DNA from: Gallionella sp.
Lineage (GTDB): Bacteria > Pseudomonadota > Gammaproteobacteria > Burkholderiales > Gallionellaceae
Assembly: GCA_023259035.1 (NCBI GenBank)
Contig: JAHFRA010000005.1
Span: forward strand, 57,765 to 121,764
Direction of reading: 5' to 3'
DNA length: 64,000 nt
Under the pieces are notes generated by a model that made no database searches, was not told the origin of the DNA, and was given only the letters and a program-made list of their open reading frames with translations. This document shows positions 43,635 through 53,993 of the stretch, piece by piece. Positions within the stretch are counted from its first letter, which is position 1, and each line of letters begins with the position of its first letter. A program made the translations under genes and the position numbers.

Positions 43635-45221
43635 CTAAACGGTCAACTGTAAATGAAACTTGGGAGCCAATGCCGTTGTGCCAGATATTCGTGTCACCTC
43701 AGCCAACTCGTCTGTACCCAACGGTTGCATGGTTTCAATCTGCTGCTGCAGGACGCGCAAATCCGCCTCTGAAGCATCCGTCCCCTGTGCGGCACGCCGG
43801 GTGATTCGCTCGCGCAACGTGGCATGATCCGCCTGAATATCCAGTATCCGAAAACACACATCACGCCGTTGCGCGATCTCGCGGAACATATCTCGTTGCC
43901 AGCGCGCCAGGCAAGCGGCATCGACGATCACCGTCCAGCCTGCATCCAGCAGCGTCTCCGCCAGATGCGCCAAGTGGGTGTAGGTGCGGCGGTCGGCTTC
44001 CTGCGTATAAAGCCCGCCGGCCTCGCCGCCGCTGTGCGCCAGAACGTCCAGACCGACCAAACGCTTGCGCTCCACATCGGAACGCAAGCGGATCATCCCA
44101 TGTTCTTGCAGCAGCAACTGGGTAAGCGTGGTCTTGCCTGAACCGGACAGGCCATGTGTAATCCAAAGCTGGGCCGGCATATTTTGCGACAGATTCTCGG
44201 CTAGCCGCAGACAGGCACTAACCTCGGCGCGGCTTGCTCCGGCATCGCTCCCGTCAACCTGCCCGGCACGCAGCACAGCCACCTTGGCGCGCACCAAGGC
44301 GCGGTACACCGCGTAATAACGCAGCAGCGGCACGCCAGCGTAATCACCGCTCGCCTCCAGCCAGCCATTGAGAAACCGCATCGCCAGGTCGCGATGATTG
44401 CGGTGCAGCAAATCCATAAAGCAGAAAGCCACTTCCGAAATAACATCAATCCAGCGTAATGCTGTGCTGAATTCAATGCAGTCGAAAATCAGTATCTGTT
44501 CGTTCACCCAGGCAATGTTGCCCAAATGCAGGTCGCCATGACATTCGCGAACCCAGCCGTTGCGTTTGCGCTCACGCATCAGGGGTGTGAGACGGACATG
44601 TTCGGCGCTGCACCAGTCATGCAATGCCGCTAAACACTGGCTTTCCGCCGGGTCGTCCAACCGGCTGGCGAGGAGCTGAAAATTTTCCGCGACGGGTTGG
44701 GCAATTGCATCCGGCTCACCCCACGGGCTGTCGGCAGGCGTGCGGGCGCACTCGCCAAGGTGAAATTGCGCCAGCCGCACGGCAAGCTGGTCTATTTGTG
44801 CGTCACCCAGCTCGCCGCGTTCGTCCATATGATCCAGCGCGGCATCAAGCGGAAACTGGCGCATTTTTACCGCGTGTTCGATGGGCTCTCCCGGACCGTT
44901 AACCTGCGGTGCATCTGCATTACCGGCAATAGCAACCACACCGAGATAAGTCTCTGCCGCCAGCCGCTGGTTTAAACGCACCTCATCGGCACAGGCTCGC
45001 TGCCGCAGTGCCAGTGTGCTGAAATCCAGAAAACCAAGATTCACCGGTTTTTTGATCTTGTATGCATATACTCCGGTAAGCAGCACCCAGGAAATATGCG
45101 TTTCAATCAACTGCACCCCCTCCACCGCATGGTCATAGCAAACCGGGTCGCTTAACAGTGCGCGAATGAGCGGCGGCAGTTGGGCTGCCTTATGCGTTGT
45201 CGGTGCTGTTGGGGGCAACAT
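43635..45221 (-). CDS. Aminoglycoside-phosphotransferase-like kinase fused to P-loop ATPase
   Basis: A 528-residue two-domain protein. The N-terminal 340 residues are a COG2187-type kinase-like domain with the catalytic loop HGDLHLGNI and metal-binding IFDCIEF. The C-terminal 170 residues are a COG0645-type P-loop kinase with GLSGSGKTTLTQLL. Such fusions are widespread but uncharacterised; a small-molecule kinase role is inferred and antibiotic resistance is not implied. The ATG at 45221 or the GTG at 45224 could start it. Its stop lies in the target duplication of the adjacent mobile element. Confidence 0.88.
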   Translation of the reverse strand: MLPPTAPTTHKAAQLPPLIRALLSDPVCYDHAVEGVQLIETHISWVLLTGVYAYKIKKPVNLGFLDFSTLALRQRACADEVRLNQRLAAETYLGVVAIAGNADAPQVNGPGEPIEHAVKMRQFPLDAALDHMDERGELGDAQIDQLAVRLAQFHLGECARTPADSPWGEPDAIAQPVAENFQLLASRLDDPAESQCLAALHDWCSAEHVRLTPLMRERKRNGWVRECHGDLHLGNIAWVNEQILIFDCIEFSTALRWIDVISEVAFCFMDLLHRNHRDLAMRFLNGWLEASGDYAGVPLLRYYAVYRALVRAKVAVLRAGQVDGSDAGASRAEVSACLRLAENLSQNMPAQLWITHGLSGSGKTTLTQLLLQEHGMIRLRSDVERKRLVGLDVLAHSGGEAGGLYTQEADRRTYTHLAHLAETLLDAGWTVIVDAACLARWQRDMFREIAQRRDVCFRILDIQADHATLRERITRRAAQGTDASEADLRVLQQQIETMQPLGTDELAEVTRISGTTALAPKFHLQLTV

Positions 45222-45579
45222 CACGTTCGAATTTAGCGGTGAGCGAAGCAGGCTCGGTGCAAAGCCTGGTTAGGCTCTGGAGGAGGATTGTCGGGAACAG
45301 GAACGTCTCCAATAAGCGATGCGTTTTGCACCGGATGTTTTGCGAGTTGGGCGACAAGACCGCCCATTCCAGCGAACCCACTTTCATTCGGCTCTATAAA
45401 CGATTGCGCCCCGAAATATCGCGCTAATGCAATCGCGGACAACAGCGACTAAGCTGGTAAAGGGCAACCCTTACTTTAACTTTGTGCGACCCAATTTACG
45501 AGCTTCCGGGTTTTAAAAGTGATGTGAAAAATGGGCGCTCAAATTTGCCCTTCATGAGCATGATTTTAACGAGCGGCGC
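45222..45579. other. 358-bp gap without a convincing gene
   Basis: Two short minus-strand open frames (45190-45387, 45233-45442) overlap each other and neither has a start signal. The second ends in PPEPNQALHRACFAHR, a peptide type I associate with repeat-encoded tails. A GTTAGGC-bearing stretch near 45267-45275 resembles one recombination-core half-site, but no partner is visible. Confidence 0.4.
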
Positions 45580-46365
45580 CTATTGCTTAGGCGCCCCCTC
45601 GGGCTGAGCTCCTTGCATCTCCTTGAGGGCTTGCTCGATGGCCGCCTGGTCGCCAGACTGTTGGGCTTTTTCAATCTTCTTGCCGGCAGCCTCCATCCGC
45701 TTGCTCAATGCTTCCAGCTTGGTTACATCGACATTGACAGAGCCCTTGGGGGTTTCGACCGATAATTGGCCTGTCGCAGAACCCATGCCCATTGACGAAC
45801 CACCGCGGACCGCACCCAGAATCGTTCCGGAAATCACACCCACGACAATCGCGCAGACCACCAGAACTGCCGTATAGGGCAGAGCCTTTTCCTGAGGTGC
45901 TTTCATCAGCGTGGGAATACCCAGGTAAAGCAAGTACAGGGAGTAGAGCGCCGCCAAAAAGGTTAATGGGCTCAGCGCCGGTATCAGTGCAAAGATACCG
46001 CCCACCATGGCAGCGGTGCTGCTGTAGGCCACCAGTTTCAAGGCATTCATCGGATTTTTCTGTCCGCCGAAACTGGGAGCCAGTGCGTCGGCAATCAGCG
46101 CCATGACATAGACCATCGCCAGCGCCATGCCATAGCCCAACACCATCTGGACCAGACCGGTCACCAGGGGAATCCGTACCGATACGCCGAAGGCGCTGAT
46201 GCCGAACAGTGACATGCCTATGAAACCGGCCACTGCCTGGATGGCGGCGAGAATCATGATGTATTGGGTATAAAGGGTCGCTGTATTGGTTTCCTCGGTC
46301 TCAATGATTGACCAAGCCGGTTTCGGCGTGAGCAGAATTTCCTTGACGCGTGCGATGATGTTCAT
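45580..46365 (-). CDS. Yip1-family membrane protein
   Basis: A 261-residue inner-membrane protein with five to six hydrophobic helices in residues 30-200, typical of the bacterial Yip1 domain (TPKPAWSIIETEE start, then ALKLVAYSSTAAMVGG and LYLLYLGIPTLMKAP). A charged helical tail (MEAAGKKIEKAQQSGDQA) follows. AAGGAT precedes the ATG. Function unknown in the family; a membrane-homeostasis role has been suggested only by analogy. Confidence 0.88.
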   Translation of the reverse strand: MNIIARVKEILLTPKPAWSIIETEETNTATLYTQYIMILAAIQAVAGFIGMSLFGISAFGVSVRIPLVTGLVQMVLGYGMALAMVYVMALIADALAPSFGGQKNPMNALKLVAYSSTAAMVGGIFALIPALSPLTFLAALYSLYLLYLGIPTLMKAPQEKALPYTAVLVVCAIVVGVISGTILGAVRGGSSMGMGSATGQLSVETPKGSVNVDVTKLEALSKRMEAAGKKIEKAQQSGDQAAIEQALKEMQGAQPEGAPKQ

Positions 46366-46483
46366 GATTATCCTTTCAGATAGAGACAGGTTTCATTATG
46401 TGCAAGGAGCGATAAGCTTTGCAAGCTGTTTCAGAAGACATGTTTCAGAATAAAATGAACGGGTTCTGAGGTTTCCCCACGAA

Positions 46484-46714
46484 TCAAGCCACGCCAAGTT
46501 GCAGTTCGATAGCATCGGCAGCCTGCCGTCGCAGCTCTTTGATACAAGCCCATGGATTCCTCAATGTAGCCAACAGGGTTGGATGACCGATCACTCGCTT
46601 GGACAAAGTCATTACCGAAGTTTCTGCACGGTCGGTGCGGCTGTTGCTTGTCGATTGTAGCTGCAATTCCATTTCTACTTCAATAGCGCGAATGAATAAT
46701 CTACTCCCACACAA
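46484..46714 (-). CDS. Possible small protein of unknown function
   Basis: 76 codons, ending RRQAADAIELQLGVA. Alternative starts are an ATG at 46672 or further inside (MTLSKRVIG). There is no clear ribosome-binding site. It may be a real small gene or the end of a decayed one in the 387-bp gap between the Yip1 gene and msbA. Confidence 0.3.
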   Translation of the reverse strand: MCGSRLFIRAIEVEMELQLQSTSNSRTDRAETSVMTLSKRVIGHPTLLATLRNPWACIKELRRQAADAIELQLGVA

Positions 46715-46752
46715 CGATGGATTTGATCCATTGCATTATTGATGGTTGTTTT

Positions 46753-48510
46753 CTACCTTGCTTTTGCATCATCAACCGCCGCGAACTGGATGCGATGCAG
46801 TTGCGCATACACGCCATTTTTTACCAGTAGCTCGCGGTGCGTGCCAATCTCGGCAATTTCGCCCTTTTGCAGCACGACAATCCGGTCGGCTTTCTCGATT
46901 GTGGATAAACGATGTGCGATAACCAGCGTGGTGCGGCCTTTCATCAAGGTTTCCAGCGCCGCCTGCACGTGGCGTTCGGACTCGCTGTCCAGCGCGGAGG
47001 TGGCCTCGTCAAGTATCAGTATCGGCGCATCTTTCAGAATTGCACGGGCGATGGCAATGCGCTGACGTTGCCCGCCGGACAGCTTCACGCCGCGCTCGCC
47101 AACCAGCGTATTCAAGCCTTCCGGCCACTCGCGGATGAATTCCATCGCGTGGGCAGCCTGTGCGGCAGCGATGATTTCCGCTTCGCTGACTTTTCGCATT
47201 TGCCCGTAGGCGATGTTCGCCGCAACGGTGTCGTTGAATAGCACGACTTCCTGACTTACCAGCGCGATGTTAGCGCGCAGGCTGGATAAAGTAAGAGCGA
47301 CAAGATTATGCCCGTCGAGCAGGATCGCGCCGCCGGTCGGCGTATAAAAACGCGGTACCAAATTAGCCAGCGTGGTTTTCCCGCTGCCCGACGCGCCGAC
47401 CAGCGCGACATTTTCTCCGGCACGGATATGCAGGTCGATGTTGTTCAATGCGGGACGACCACTCGGCGCGTAAGAAAATTGCACCTGGTCAAATTGCAAC
47501 TCGCCGCGCACCCGGCCTATCGTTTCCGTGCCGCTATCTGTTTCACTTGCAGTATCGAGCAGGGCAAAAACACTCTCCGCTGCCGCCAGGCCGCGTTGCA
47601 GATATTCACTAACACCGGTCAACCGTTTAAGTGGCGCGGTAAGCATCAGCATCGCCATGATGAATGAGACAAACCCTCCTACCGTTGTTTCATCGGTTTG
47701 TGATTGCAGGGTCGCCAGATACACGACTAGCGCCAGCGCCAGCGCCGCCACCATCTGTACGATGGGCACATTAGCCGCAGCTGCAGAAGCCTGTTTCATC
47801 GCGTAGCGGCGTACCCAGTTGGCCTGCTCGTTGAAGCGTCGGCTCTCGTATTGCTGTCCACCGAACAGTTTGACCACTTTGTGTGCTGACACACTTTCCT
47901 CGATCACCTGCGTAATATCACCCATCGCCTGCTGTGCATCGCGACTGCTGGTACGCATTCGTTTGCTGATGGTGCTGATGATAAAGGCAATGATTGGGGC
48001 CATCAGCAAGGTCAGCAGCGTGAGCTTCCAATTGAGGTAGAACAGCCAGCCGAGCAAACCGAAAATAACGATGCTGTCGCGCACCGAAATCGTTACCACC
48101 GTTGTCGCAGCATTGGTAACTTGCGTAACATCGAAAGTCAGCTTGGAAATAAGTGAACCGGTTGCGTGGTCATCGTAGTAGCGCGTCGGCAGGCCGAGCA
48201 GCTTGCGAAACATCTCGTCGCGCAAATCCATCACCAGCTTGTTGCCGACCCAATTGATTGCGTAAGTACCGATAAATGTCGCCAATCCGCGCACCAAGAA
48301 AATCACAATGATGATCACCGGCACCATGCGCATCATCGCCTGATCCTTGTGCACGAAGGTGCCATCCAGCATCGGTTTCATCAGCGCGGGCACCAGTGGC
48401 TCGGTGGCGGCGACTACGATCATGCCAAGCAGGGAGGCTGCAAAGGTACGCCAATAGGGTTTGACGTAATTAAGGAGGCGCAAATAAAGTTGGCTGTTGG
48501 TCATATTCAT
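46753..48510 (-). CDS. msbA: Lipid A export ABC transporter MsbA
   Basis: A 585-residue half-transporter. Six membrane helices fill residues 20-310. The ATPase domain has Walker A GASGSGKTTLANLVPRF, signature KLSGGQRQRIAIARA, Walker B LILDEATSALD and the switch His in IAHRLST. It flips lipid A-core across the inner membrane. I use the ATG at 48510; a GTG at 48519 and an ATG at 48504 are alternatives. Confidence 0.95.
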   Translation of the reverse strand: MNMTNSQLYLRLLNYVKPYWRTFAASLLGMIVVAATEPLVPALMKPMLDGTFVHKDQAMMRMVPVIIIVIFLVRGLATFIGTYAINWVGNKLVMDLRDEMFRKLLGLPTRYYDDHATGSLISKLTFDVTQVTNAATTVVTISVRDSIVIFGLLGWLFYLNWKLTLLTLLMAPIIAFIISTISKRMRTSSRDAQQAMGDITQVIEESVSAHKVVKLFGGQQYESRRFNEQANWVRRYAMKQASAAAANVPIVQMVAALALALVVYLATLQSQTDETTVGGFVSFIMAMLMLTAPLKRLTGVSEYLQRGLAAAESVFALLDTASETDSGTETIGRVRGELQFDQVQFSYAPSGRPALNNIDLHIRAGENVALVGASGSGKTTLANLVPRFYTPTGGAILLDGHNLVALTLSSLRANIALVSQEVVLFNDTVAANIAYGQMRKVSEAEIIAAAQAAHAMEFIREWPEGLNTLVGERGVKLSGGQRQRIAIARAILKDAPILILDEATSALDSESERHVQAALETLMKGRTTLVIAHRLSTIEKADRIVVLQKGEIAEIGTHRELLVKNGVYAQLHRIQFAAVDDAKAR

Positions 48511-48567
48511 GGCGCGCACTTTAGCAGAAAGTCCACAAGCTCCCCCCGAGTACTCACTAACAGGTAC

Positions 48568-49326
48568 TCATGAACAGGTTTGTGTGTCCATCAACACCCA
48601 CAAAATCAGTGCCGCAGTTTCCAGCACCTCAAGCAGCGCGCCCGCCGTATCGCCGGTGGTACCGCCGAGGCGCGCCATCATCATGCGCCGCAGCAACCAG
48701 AATACGGCGAGGCATCCCATCACCAGACCAGCACCGCGCATCCCCAGCACGACCAGCACGACCAGCAGCGTGACCAGCAACATCATGATCACAGCGCGGC
48801 GCGGCGCATGTTGGGCAAGTGCCGCACCCAGCCCGCCGGGGCGCACGTAAGGGGTGGTGATGAACAGCAATGGCATGGCGCTGCGCGCCAGCAGCAACGG
48901 CCACAACAATGCCCAATCATTACCGCATTGCATCAGGCCGACCAGCGCGGCGAATTTCAGCAGCAACACCAGCACCACGGCGACCACCGCAGCAGGGCCG
49001 GCATACGGGTCTTTCATGATTGCCAGCGTGCGTTCGCGGTTGCCGATGCCGCCCAGCCACGCATCCACGCTATCGGCCAAGCCATCCAGATGCAATGCGC
49101 CGGTCATCACCACCCATGCTGCCAGCAGCAGGGCGGCATGCAGCAACACCGGCACGCCATGCAATAGCACATGCAGCCCGGCCAGCAATGCGCCCAACAG
49201 CAGCCCCACCAGCGGGTAATACAGCAGCGACGCGCCGATTTCGCGTTCGTCATATTGCTGTTTGAGCTTGACCGGAATCTGCGTGAGGAACTGGATTGCG
49301 AGCAATAGAGGATAAAAAGTTCTCAT
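48568..49326 (-). CDS. cobS: Adenosylcobinamide-GDP ribazoletransferase (cobalamin synthase)
   Basis: A 252-residue inner-membrane enzyme with about six helices and the signature ALHLDGLADSVDAWLGG, then REIG/YPLVG near the N-terminus. It joins alpha-ribazole(-phosphate) to adenosylcobinamide-GDP, the last assembly step. It is the last gene of the cob operon and overlaps cobC by 4 bp. Confidence 0.96.
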   Translation of the reverse strand: MRTFYPLLLAIQFLTQIPVKLKQQYDEREIGASLLYYPLVGLLLGALLAGLHVLLHGVPVLLHAALLLAAWVVMTGALHLDGLADSVDAWLGGIGNRERTLAIMKDPYAGPAAVVAVVLVLLLKFAALVGLMQCGNDWALLWPLLLARSAMPLLFITTPYVRPGGLGAALAQHAPRRAVIMMLLVTLLVVLVVLGMRGAGLVMGCLAVFWLLRRMMMARLGGTTGDTAGALLEVLETAALILWVLMDTQTCS

Positions 49327-49910
49327 GCCGAGGCCTGCATAATTTGCTGCGGCTCATGTTTCACAATGACCTGATGCAGCGCCGCGTGCGGCACAGACAG
49401 GTTGAGCAGCTCGGTCAATGGGCGTTGTTGCAGGTGGGTCAAGATGATGCGCATCACCCCGCCATGGGTAATCAGCAGTACGCGTTGGTCTGGATAGTGT
49501 TCAGTCAATTCTTGCCAGGCCGCCAGCACACGCGCCTGGAATGACAGCAGCGGTTCCGCCTGCGGCGGCGGGCAGGCAATCGGGTCGCGCCAGAAATTCT
49601 CCAGCGCGCTCGCATCGGCAGCGGCAATTTCCGCCGCACTGCGCCCATCCCATGCGCCGAAATCCATCTCCTGCAAGCGCGCGTCATAATACAGCGGCAA
49701 ACTGTGCTGTTGCGCGTAATCCTGGGCGAATGCCGCGCAACGCAGCAGCGGCGAACTCAGCACCGCGTGGTAGCGCGGCGCGTCCGGCAAAGCATCGGCC
49801 ATCTGCCGGTAACCGTGTTCGCTCAGCGACACATCGCTGCGCCCCAGATAGACGCTGCCCGCCAATGTTACGCCGTGGCGCAGCAGGTCGATGTGAGTAC
49901 TGCCAGACAT
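49323..49910 (-). CDS. cobC: Alpha-ribazole phosphatase (histidine phosphatase family)
   Basis: A 195-residue phosphatase with the catalytic DLLRHGVT (RHG) and VLLITHGGVMRI second His. The LGRSDVSLSEHGYRQ loop matches CobC. It removes phosphate from alpha-ribazole-5'-phosphate or cobalamin-phosphate. The ATG at 49910 shares TGATG with the cobT stop; a GTG lies one codon earlier. Confidence 0.92.
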   Translation of the reverse strand: MSGSTHIDLLRHGVTLAGSVYLGRSDVSLSEHGYRQMADALPDAPRYHAVLSSPLLRCAAFAQDYAQQHSLPLYYDARLQEMDFGAWDGRSAAEIAAADASALENFWRDPIACPPPQAEPLLSFQARVLAAWQELTEHYPDQRVLLITHGGVMRIILTHLQQRPLTELLNLSVPHAALHQVIVKHEPQQIMQASA

Positions 49911-50962
49911 CACAGCTTGTCCGACACGCCCGCTTCGGCAAACGTCGCCATGTTGTTATGCAGCGCGCAGGCCAGCCGCAACAGCGGCACAGCCGTCGCC
50001 GCACCGCTGCCCTCGCCCAGCCGCATGCCGAGTTGCAGCAGGGGTTGCGCGTCGAGTGCGGCGAGCACGCGCTGATGCCCCGGCTCGGCTGAGGTGTGCG
50101 CAAACAGCATCCAGTCGCGCACACATGGGTTGAAGCGCACGGCGACCAGTGCCGCCACCGAACTGATGAAACCATCCACCAGAACCGGCATGCCGTTTTG
50201 CGCGGCGGCCAGATACGCACCTGCCAGCGCGGCGATTTCGAAGCCCCCCACACAGCGCAATACATCCAGCGGCTGCGCCAAATTGGCACGGTGCAACTCC
50301 AGCGCGCGCTGGATCACTACAGCCTTATGCGCCACGCCTTTGCTATCCAGCCCCGTGCCTGGGCCCGCCAGCAATTGCGGCGATTCATGCAACAGCGCGC
50401 AGGCGATGGCGCTCGCCGACGTGGTGTTGGCGATACCCATCTCGCCGCCGATAAAAATTTGCGCGCCATGTTCACGCGCGCGCAGCACGCTGTCGCGCCC
50501 GGCCTGCAAGGCCTGTGCAAGCTGCGCCCCGGTCATTGCCGGCCCGGCTGCAAAATTGGAAGTCGAGGGGGCGATAACCGCGCGCACCACGTTCGGCCAC
50601 TCGCCCGGATCGTTCACCGTACCGAGGTTCACCACTTCCAGGCGCGCACCGAGCGCCTTTGCCAGCACACTGATCGCCGCGCCGCCGCGCGCGAAATTTT
50701 TCACCATCTCGCCGGTGACCGCCTGCGGAAAGGCGGAGACGTTTTCCACCGCAATACCGTGGTCGCCGGCAAAGATAGCGATGGCAGCATGCTCCACGGC
50801 AGGCCGTTCCACGCCTTGCATCGCGGCCAGCTGCACCGCCAGCGCCTCCAGTTGCCCCAGTGAGCCGGGCGGCTTGGTCAGATGCCCTTGCCGCGCCAGC
50901 GCCGCTGCCCGTGTCGTTTCATTCAATGCGGCACAAGGTTGCGCCAGCCAATCGGTATTCAT
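49910..50962 (-). CDS. cobT: Nicotinate-nucleotide--dimethylbenzimidazole phosphoribosyltransferase
   Basis: A 350-residue enzyme, the standard length. [34 protein letters not shown] and the catalytic Glu region [14 protein letters not shown] are diagnostic. It activates the lower ligand as alpha-ribazole phosphate. AGGAG precedes the ATG at 50962. Confidence 0.97.
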   Translation of the reverse strand: MNTDWLAQPCAALNETTRAAALARQGHLTKPPGSLGQLEALAVQLAAMQGVERPAVEHAAIAIFAGDHGIAVENVSAFPQAVTGEMVKNFARGGAAISVLAKALGARLEVVNLGTVNDPGEWPNVVRAVIAPSTSNFAAGPAMTGAQLAQALQAGRDSVLRAREHGAQIFIGGEMGIANTTSASAIACALLHESPQLLAGPGTGLDSKGVAHKAVVIQRALELHRANLAQPLDVLRCVGGFEIAALAGAYLAAAQNGMPVLVDGFISSVAALVAVRFNPCVRDWMLFAHTSAEPGHQRVLAALDAQPLLQLGMRLGEGSGAATAVPLLRLACALHNNMATFAEAGVSDKL

Positions 50963-51016
50963 GATTACTCCTGTTCTATTTGAAATTGTTAACAACCTGC
51001 GCCTGCCATGCACCTA

Positions 51017-51535
51017 CTACATTCCATTTTTTACTACCACCGGCAATCCCGCCACCGTTAAAATCACCCGTTCGCAGCATTGCGCCACCGCCTGATGCAA
51101 ACGCCCCGCCTCATCGCAATAACGCCGCGTCAACTCGCCCAGCGGCACGATGCCCATGCCGGTCTCGTTGCTCACCAGGATGATGTGGCCGGGCAAGCCG
51201 GGCAATATTTGCAGCAACGCCGCGCTTTCCTGACGCAAGCGCGCCTCGTCCTGCGCGCATAACAAGTTGGTCAGCCACAGCGTCAGGCAATCCACCAGCA
51301 CACAGTGCCCTGCGGCGGCGTGGCGTTGCAGGGCGGAGGCCAGCGCCAGCGGCTCTTCCACCAGCTGCCAATGTCCGGGGCGTTGCGCCTGATGGTGCGC
51401 GATGCGCGCCCGCATCTCATCGTCCTCCACCGTGGCGGTCGCCAGATAGGTGACCGGCAAACCGCTCGCCAGCGCGTACTGTTCGGCCAGGCGGCTCTTG
51501 CCGGAACGTACGCCACCGAGGATCAGTTCCTTCAT
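51017..51535 (-). CDS. cobU: Adenosylcobinamide kinase/guanylyltransferase
   Basis: A 172-residue bifunctional enzyme: P-loop [17 protein letters not shown], catalytic His region [11 protein letters not shown], and [11 protein letters not shown]. It phosphorylates adenosylcobinamide and transfers GMP. GGGAG precedes the ATG at 51535, which overlaps the cobQ stop (ATGA). Confidence 0.96.
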   Translation of the reverse strand: MKELILGGVRSGKSRLAEQYALASGLPVTYLATATVEDDEMRARIAHHQAQRPGHWQLVEEPLALASALQRHAAAGHCVLVDCLTLWLTNLLCAQDEARLRQESAALLQILPGLPGHIILVSNETGMGIVPLGELTRRYCDEAGRLHQAVAQCCERVILTVAGLPVVVKNGM

Positions 51536-53016
51536 GCGCTTTCTCCCATCAGTTGCAAAATGCGCGGCATATCCAGGTGCGCTTCCAGCGTGTCGGCCAG
51601 ACGCTCCAGATTCTGCTCGCGCAATGCGTGGTAATCGAAGGCCTGCGGCGCTTGTAATCCGGCCCACTCCAGCAGCGCGGCACAGGCCTGCGGCGATTCG
51701 AACACGCCGTGCAAGTATGTTGCCATGATCTGCCCTTCGCCAGAAATTGCACCGTCCGTGCGGCCATCGTCGAGTTGTGCGAAGGGGTGCTGCAACGCGC
51801 TGCCTTCACTCACCCCGGCATGGATTTCGTAGCCGCTCAGCGGCATGCCGCCCTGTGCGAGCCTGCCCTGCACATTGCGCAATTGCTTGTGCGGCTGCAG
51901 GGTGGTGGCGAAATCCAGATAGCCGAGACCTTTGCTGCTGCCCGGCGCACCTTCGATGCCGTGCGGGTCGTGTAGCGCCGTGCCGAGCATCTGCAGCCCG
52001 CCGCAGATGCCCATCAGCTTGCCGCCATAGCGCAGGTGCCGCGCCAAGTAGTCTTCCCAGCCCTGCGCGCGCAGCCAGTCCAGATCGGCGCGCACGTTCT
52101 TGCTGCCGGGCAGGATCACCCAGTCGGCGGCGGGTGGCGCTGCATCGGGCGCAACCCAGTGCAGCGCCACTTGCGGATGCAGGCGTAGCGGGTCGAAGTC
52201 GGTGTGGTTGCTGATGTGTGGCAGGGCGGGAACGGCTACACGCAATTTTTCCGCACCAGCTTCTACCCTCTCCCTGCAAGAGAGAGGGGATGATGGAGGC
52301 AACGCATCCTCGGCCTCCAGATGCAGGCCGTGCAGATACGGCAGCACGCCCAGCACCGGCTTGCCGGTGCGCTCCTCCAGCCAGTCCAGCCCATCCTGCA
52401 ACAGCGCAATGTCACCGCGAAAACGGTTGATGATGAAGCCGCGCACGCGCGCCTGCTCGCTCTCGCTCAACAATGCCAGCGTGCCGACCAAGTGGGCGAA
52501 CACGCCACCGCGGTCGATGTCCGCCACCAGCAGCACCGGGCAATCCACCGCTTCGGCAAAGCCCATGTTGGCGATGTCACCGGCACGTAAATTGATTTCG
52601 GCAGGCGAACCGGCGCCCTCCACGACTATCATCTGATACTGCATGGCCAGGCGGCGGTGCGAAGCGAGCACCGCCGCGCGCGCCACACTCTTGTAATCGT
52701 GATAGGCGGCGGCTTCCATATTGCCGATAGCGCGCCCGTGGATGATCACCTGCGCGCCGGTATCGCTGTTGGGTTTCAGCAGCACGGGGTTCATGTCGGT
52801 GCGCGCAGCCAGCCCCGCCGCCTGCGCCTGCACCGCCTGCGCGCGCCCGATTTCGCCGCCATCTGCGGTGACCGCGCTGTTCAGCGCCATGTTCTGCGGT
52901 TTGAACGGCGCCACGCGCACGCCCCTGCGCTTGAGCGCGCGGCACAACCCCGCCACGACGGTGCTCTTTCCCGCATCGGAAGTCGTGCCCTGGATCATCA
53001 AGGTCGCGGCCCTCAC
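51532..53016 (-). CDS. cobQ: Cobyric acid synthase (amidotransferase)
   Basis: A 494-residue enzyme. The N-terminal synthetase has a P-loop-like [18 protein letters not shown]; the C-terminal glutaminase has the nucleophile in [12 protein letters not shown]. It amidates four side chains of adenosylcobyrinate diamide. GTG at 53016 overlaps the cobD stop; ATG at 52998 is possible. A short insertion near residue 245 ([17 protein letters not shown]) is encoded by a palindromic repeat and keeps the frame. Confidence 0.96.
   Translation of the reverse strand: MRAATLMIQGTTSDAGKSTVVAGLCRALKRRGVRVAPFKPQNMALNSAVTADGGEIGRAQAVQAQAAGLAARTDMNPVLLKPNSDTGAQVIIHGRAIGNMEAAAYHDYKSVARAAVLASHRRLAMQYQMIVVEGAGSPAEINLRAGDIANMGFAEAVDCPVLLVADIDRGGVFAHLVGTLALLSESEQARVRGFIINRFRGDIALLQDGLDWLEERTGKPVLGVLPYLHGLHLEAEDALPPSSPLSCRERVEAGAEKLRVAVPALPHISNHTDFDPLRLHPQVALHWVAPDAAPPAADWVILPGSKNVRADLDWLRAQGWEDYLARHLRYGGKLMGICGGLQMLGTALHDPHGIEGAPGSSKGLGYLDFATTLQPHKQLRNVQGRLAQGGMPLSGYEIHAGVSEGSALQHPFAQLDDGRTDGAISGEGQIMATYLHGVFESPQACAALLEWAGLQAPQAFDYHALREQNLERLADTLEAHLDMPRILQLMGESA
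52266..52289. repeat. Palindromic repeat inserted in frame in cobQ
   Basis: CCCTCTC..GAGAGGG arms at 52266-52272 and 52282-52288. It translates as SPLSCRERV, a peptide typical of dispersed CCCTCTCCC/GGGAGAGGG elements in proteobacteria. Confidence 0.7.
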
Positions 53017-53993
53017 AGAATTTCATCCAGAGCGGTGCGCAATCGTTCCCAATCCGTTGCGCTGCCAGGCAAACCGAAACGCAAACTGCGGGGTTCCGCA
53101 AAGTAGCGCGTGAGTATGCCGCGCTGCGCCAGTTGCCGATGAACGGTTTCGGCCAACCCGGTTGGTGCCCACTGAAACAGCCCGCAACCACCGGCAGATG
53201 GCAGCCCTGCCGCGCGCAGCAATTGCGCCAGGCGCACGCCATCCTGCAGCAGGCGTTTGCGGGTGGCCGCTTGCCATGCGCTGTCGCGCAGCGCGGCTTG
53301 CGCCACGTGGCGCGAGGGGCCGGCCACACTCCACGGCCCCAATGCAGCCCGTGCGCGCGCCAGCAATTCGGGATGTGCCAGCATGAAGCCGGCACGCGCG
53401 CCGGCCAGCCCGTAAAATTTACCCAGCGAACGCAGCACGATCAAACCCTGCGGCATTTGCGGCTGCGCGCAACCCGCTTGCACACTGGCTTCGATGAACG
53501 CCTCGTCCACGACCAGCCAGCCGCCGCGCGCCGCGAGGCGTGCATGCCACTCGTGCAAATCTGTCGCGGAGAACAAGGTGCCGGTAGGATTGTTCGGCTG
53601 CATCAGCACCAGCACCCCGAGGCTATCTACAGTGTCGGCAATTTCCTTTGCCGACACCTCCACGATTTCATGCCCGGCGCTACGCCAGGCAAGAGCATGT
53701 TCGGTATACCCCGGATGCAGCACGCCCACCCGGCAATGGCCGCGCAAGCGCGGCAGCAGTTGCAGCGCAGCTTGTGAGCCAGCCACTGGCAATACATCTG
53801 GCGTGCCGTAATAAGCCGCCGCAGTTTCCTCCAGGCCATCCTGTTCCTGCGGCAGGCGCGCCCAGACATCCGGCGGAACCGGTGGCGGATCAAAGGGTAT
53901 GGGGTTGATTCCGGTGGAGAGGTCCAGCCAATTCTCCAGCGCAATGCCATAGCGCGCAGCCGCGACGCGAGTTTGTCCGCCGTGCTCAAGCAT
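53013..53993 (-). CDS. cobD: L-threonine-O-3-phosphate decarboxylase
   Basis: A 326-residue class I/II PLP enzyme. The Lys of [19 protein letters not shown] binds [14 protein letters not shown] and [10 protein letters not shown] are conserved. It makes (R)-1-aminopropan-2-ol phosphate, the linker of the nucleotide loop (called CobC in Pseudomonas nomenclature). The family's MLEHGG start supports the ATG at 53993; a GTG lies five codons earlier. It overlaps cbiB. Confidence 0.93.
   Translation of the reverse strand: MLEHGGQTRVAAARYGIALENWLDLSTGINPIPFDPPPVPPDVWARLPQEQDGLEETAAAYYGTPDVLPVAGSQAALQLLPRLRGHCRVGVLHPGYTEHALAWRSAGHEIVEVSAKEIADTVDSLGVLVLMQPNNPTGTLFSATDLHEWHARLAARGGWLVVDEAFIEASVQAGCAQPQMPQGLIVLRSLGKFYGLAGARAGFMLAHPELLARARAALGPWSVAGPSRHVAQAALRDSAWQAATRKRLLQDGVRLAQLLRAAGLPSAGGCGLFQWAPTGLAETVHRQLAQRGILTRYFAEPRSLRFGLPGSATDWERLRTALDEIL

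Noticed and set aside
43635..45221. Antibiotic-resistance kinase call for the APH-like domain
   Set aside because: The fusion with a COG0645 P-loop domain marks a separate, widespread family with no resistance link.
45222..45450. Possible integron attC-like half-site (GTTAGGC) and a peptide ending PPEPNQALHR
   Set aside because: Only one core-like half-site was seen and no integrase or cassette structure is present; too weak to call.
50094..51095. Long plus-strand open frames opposite cobT
   Set aside because: Antisense to a gene with diagnostic motifs; caused by high GC content.
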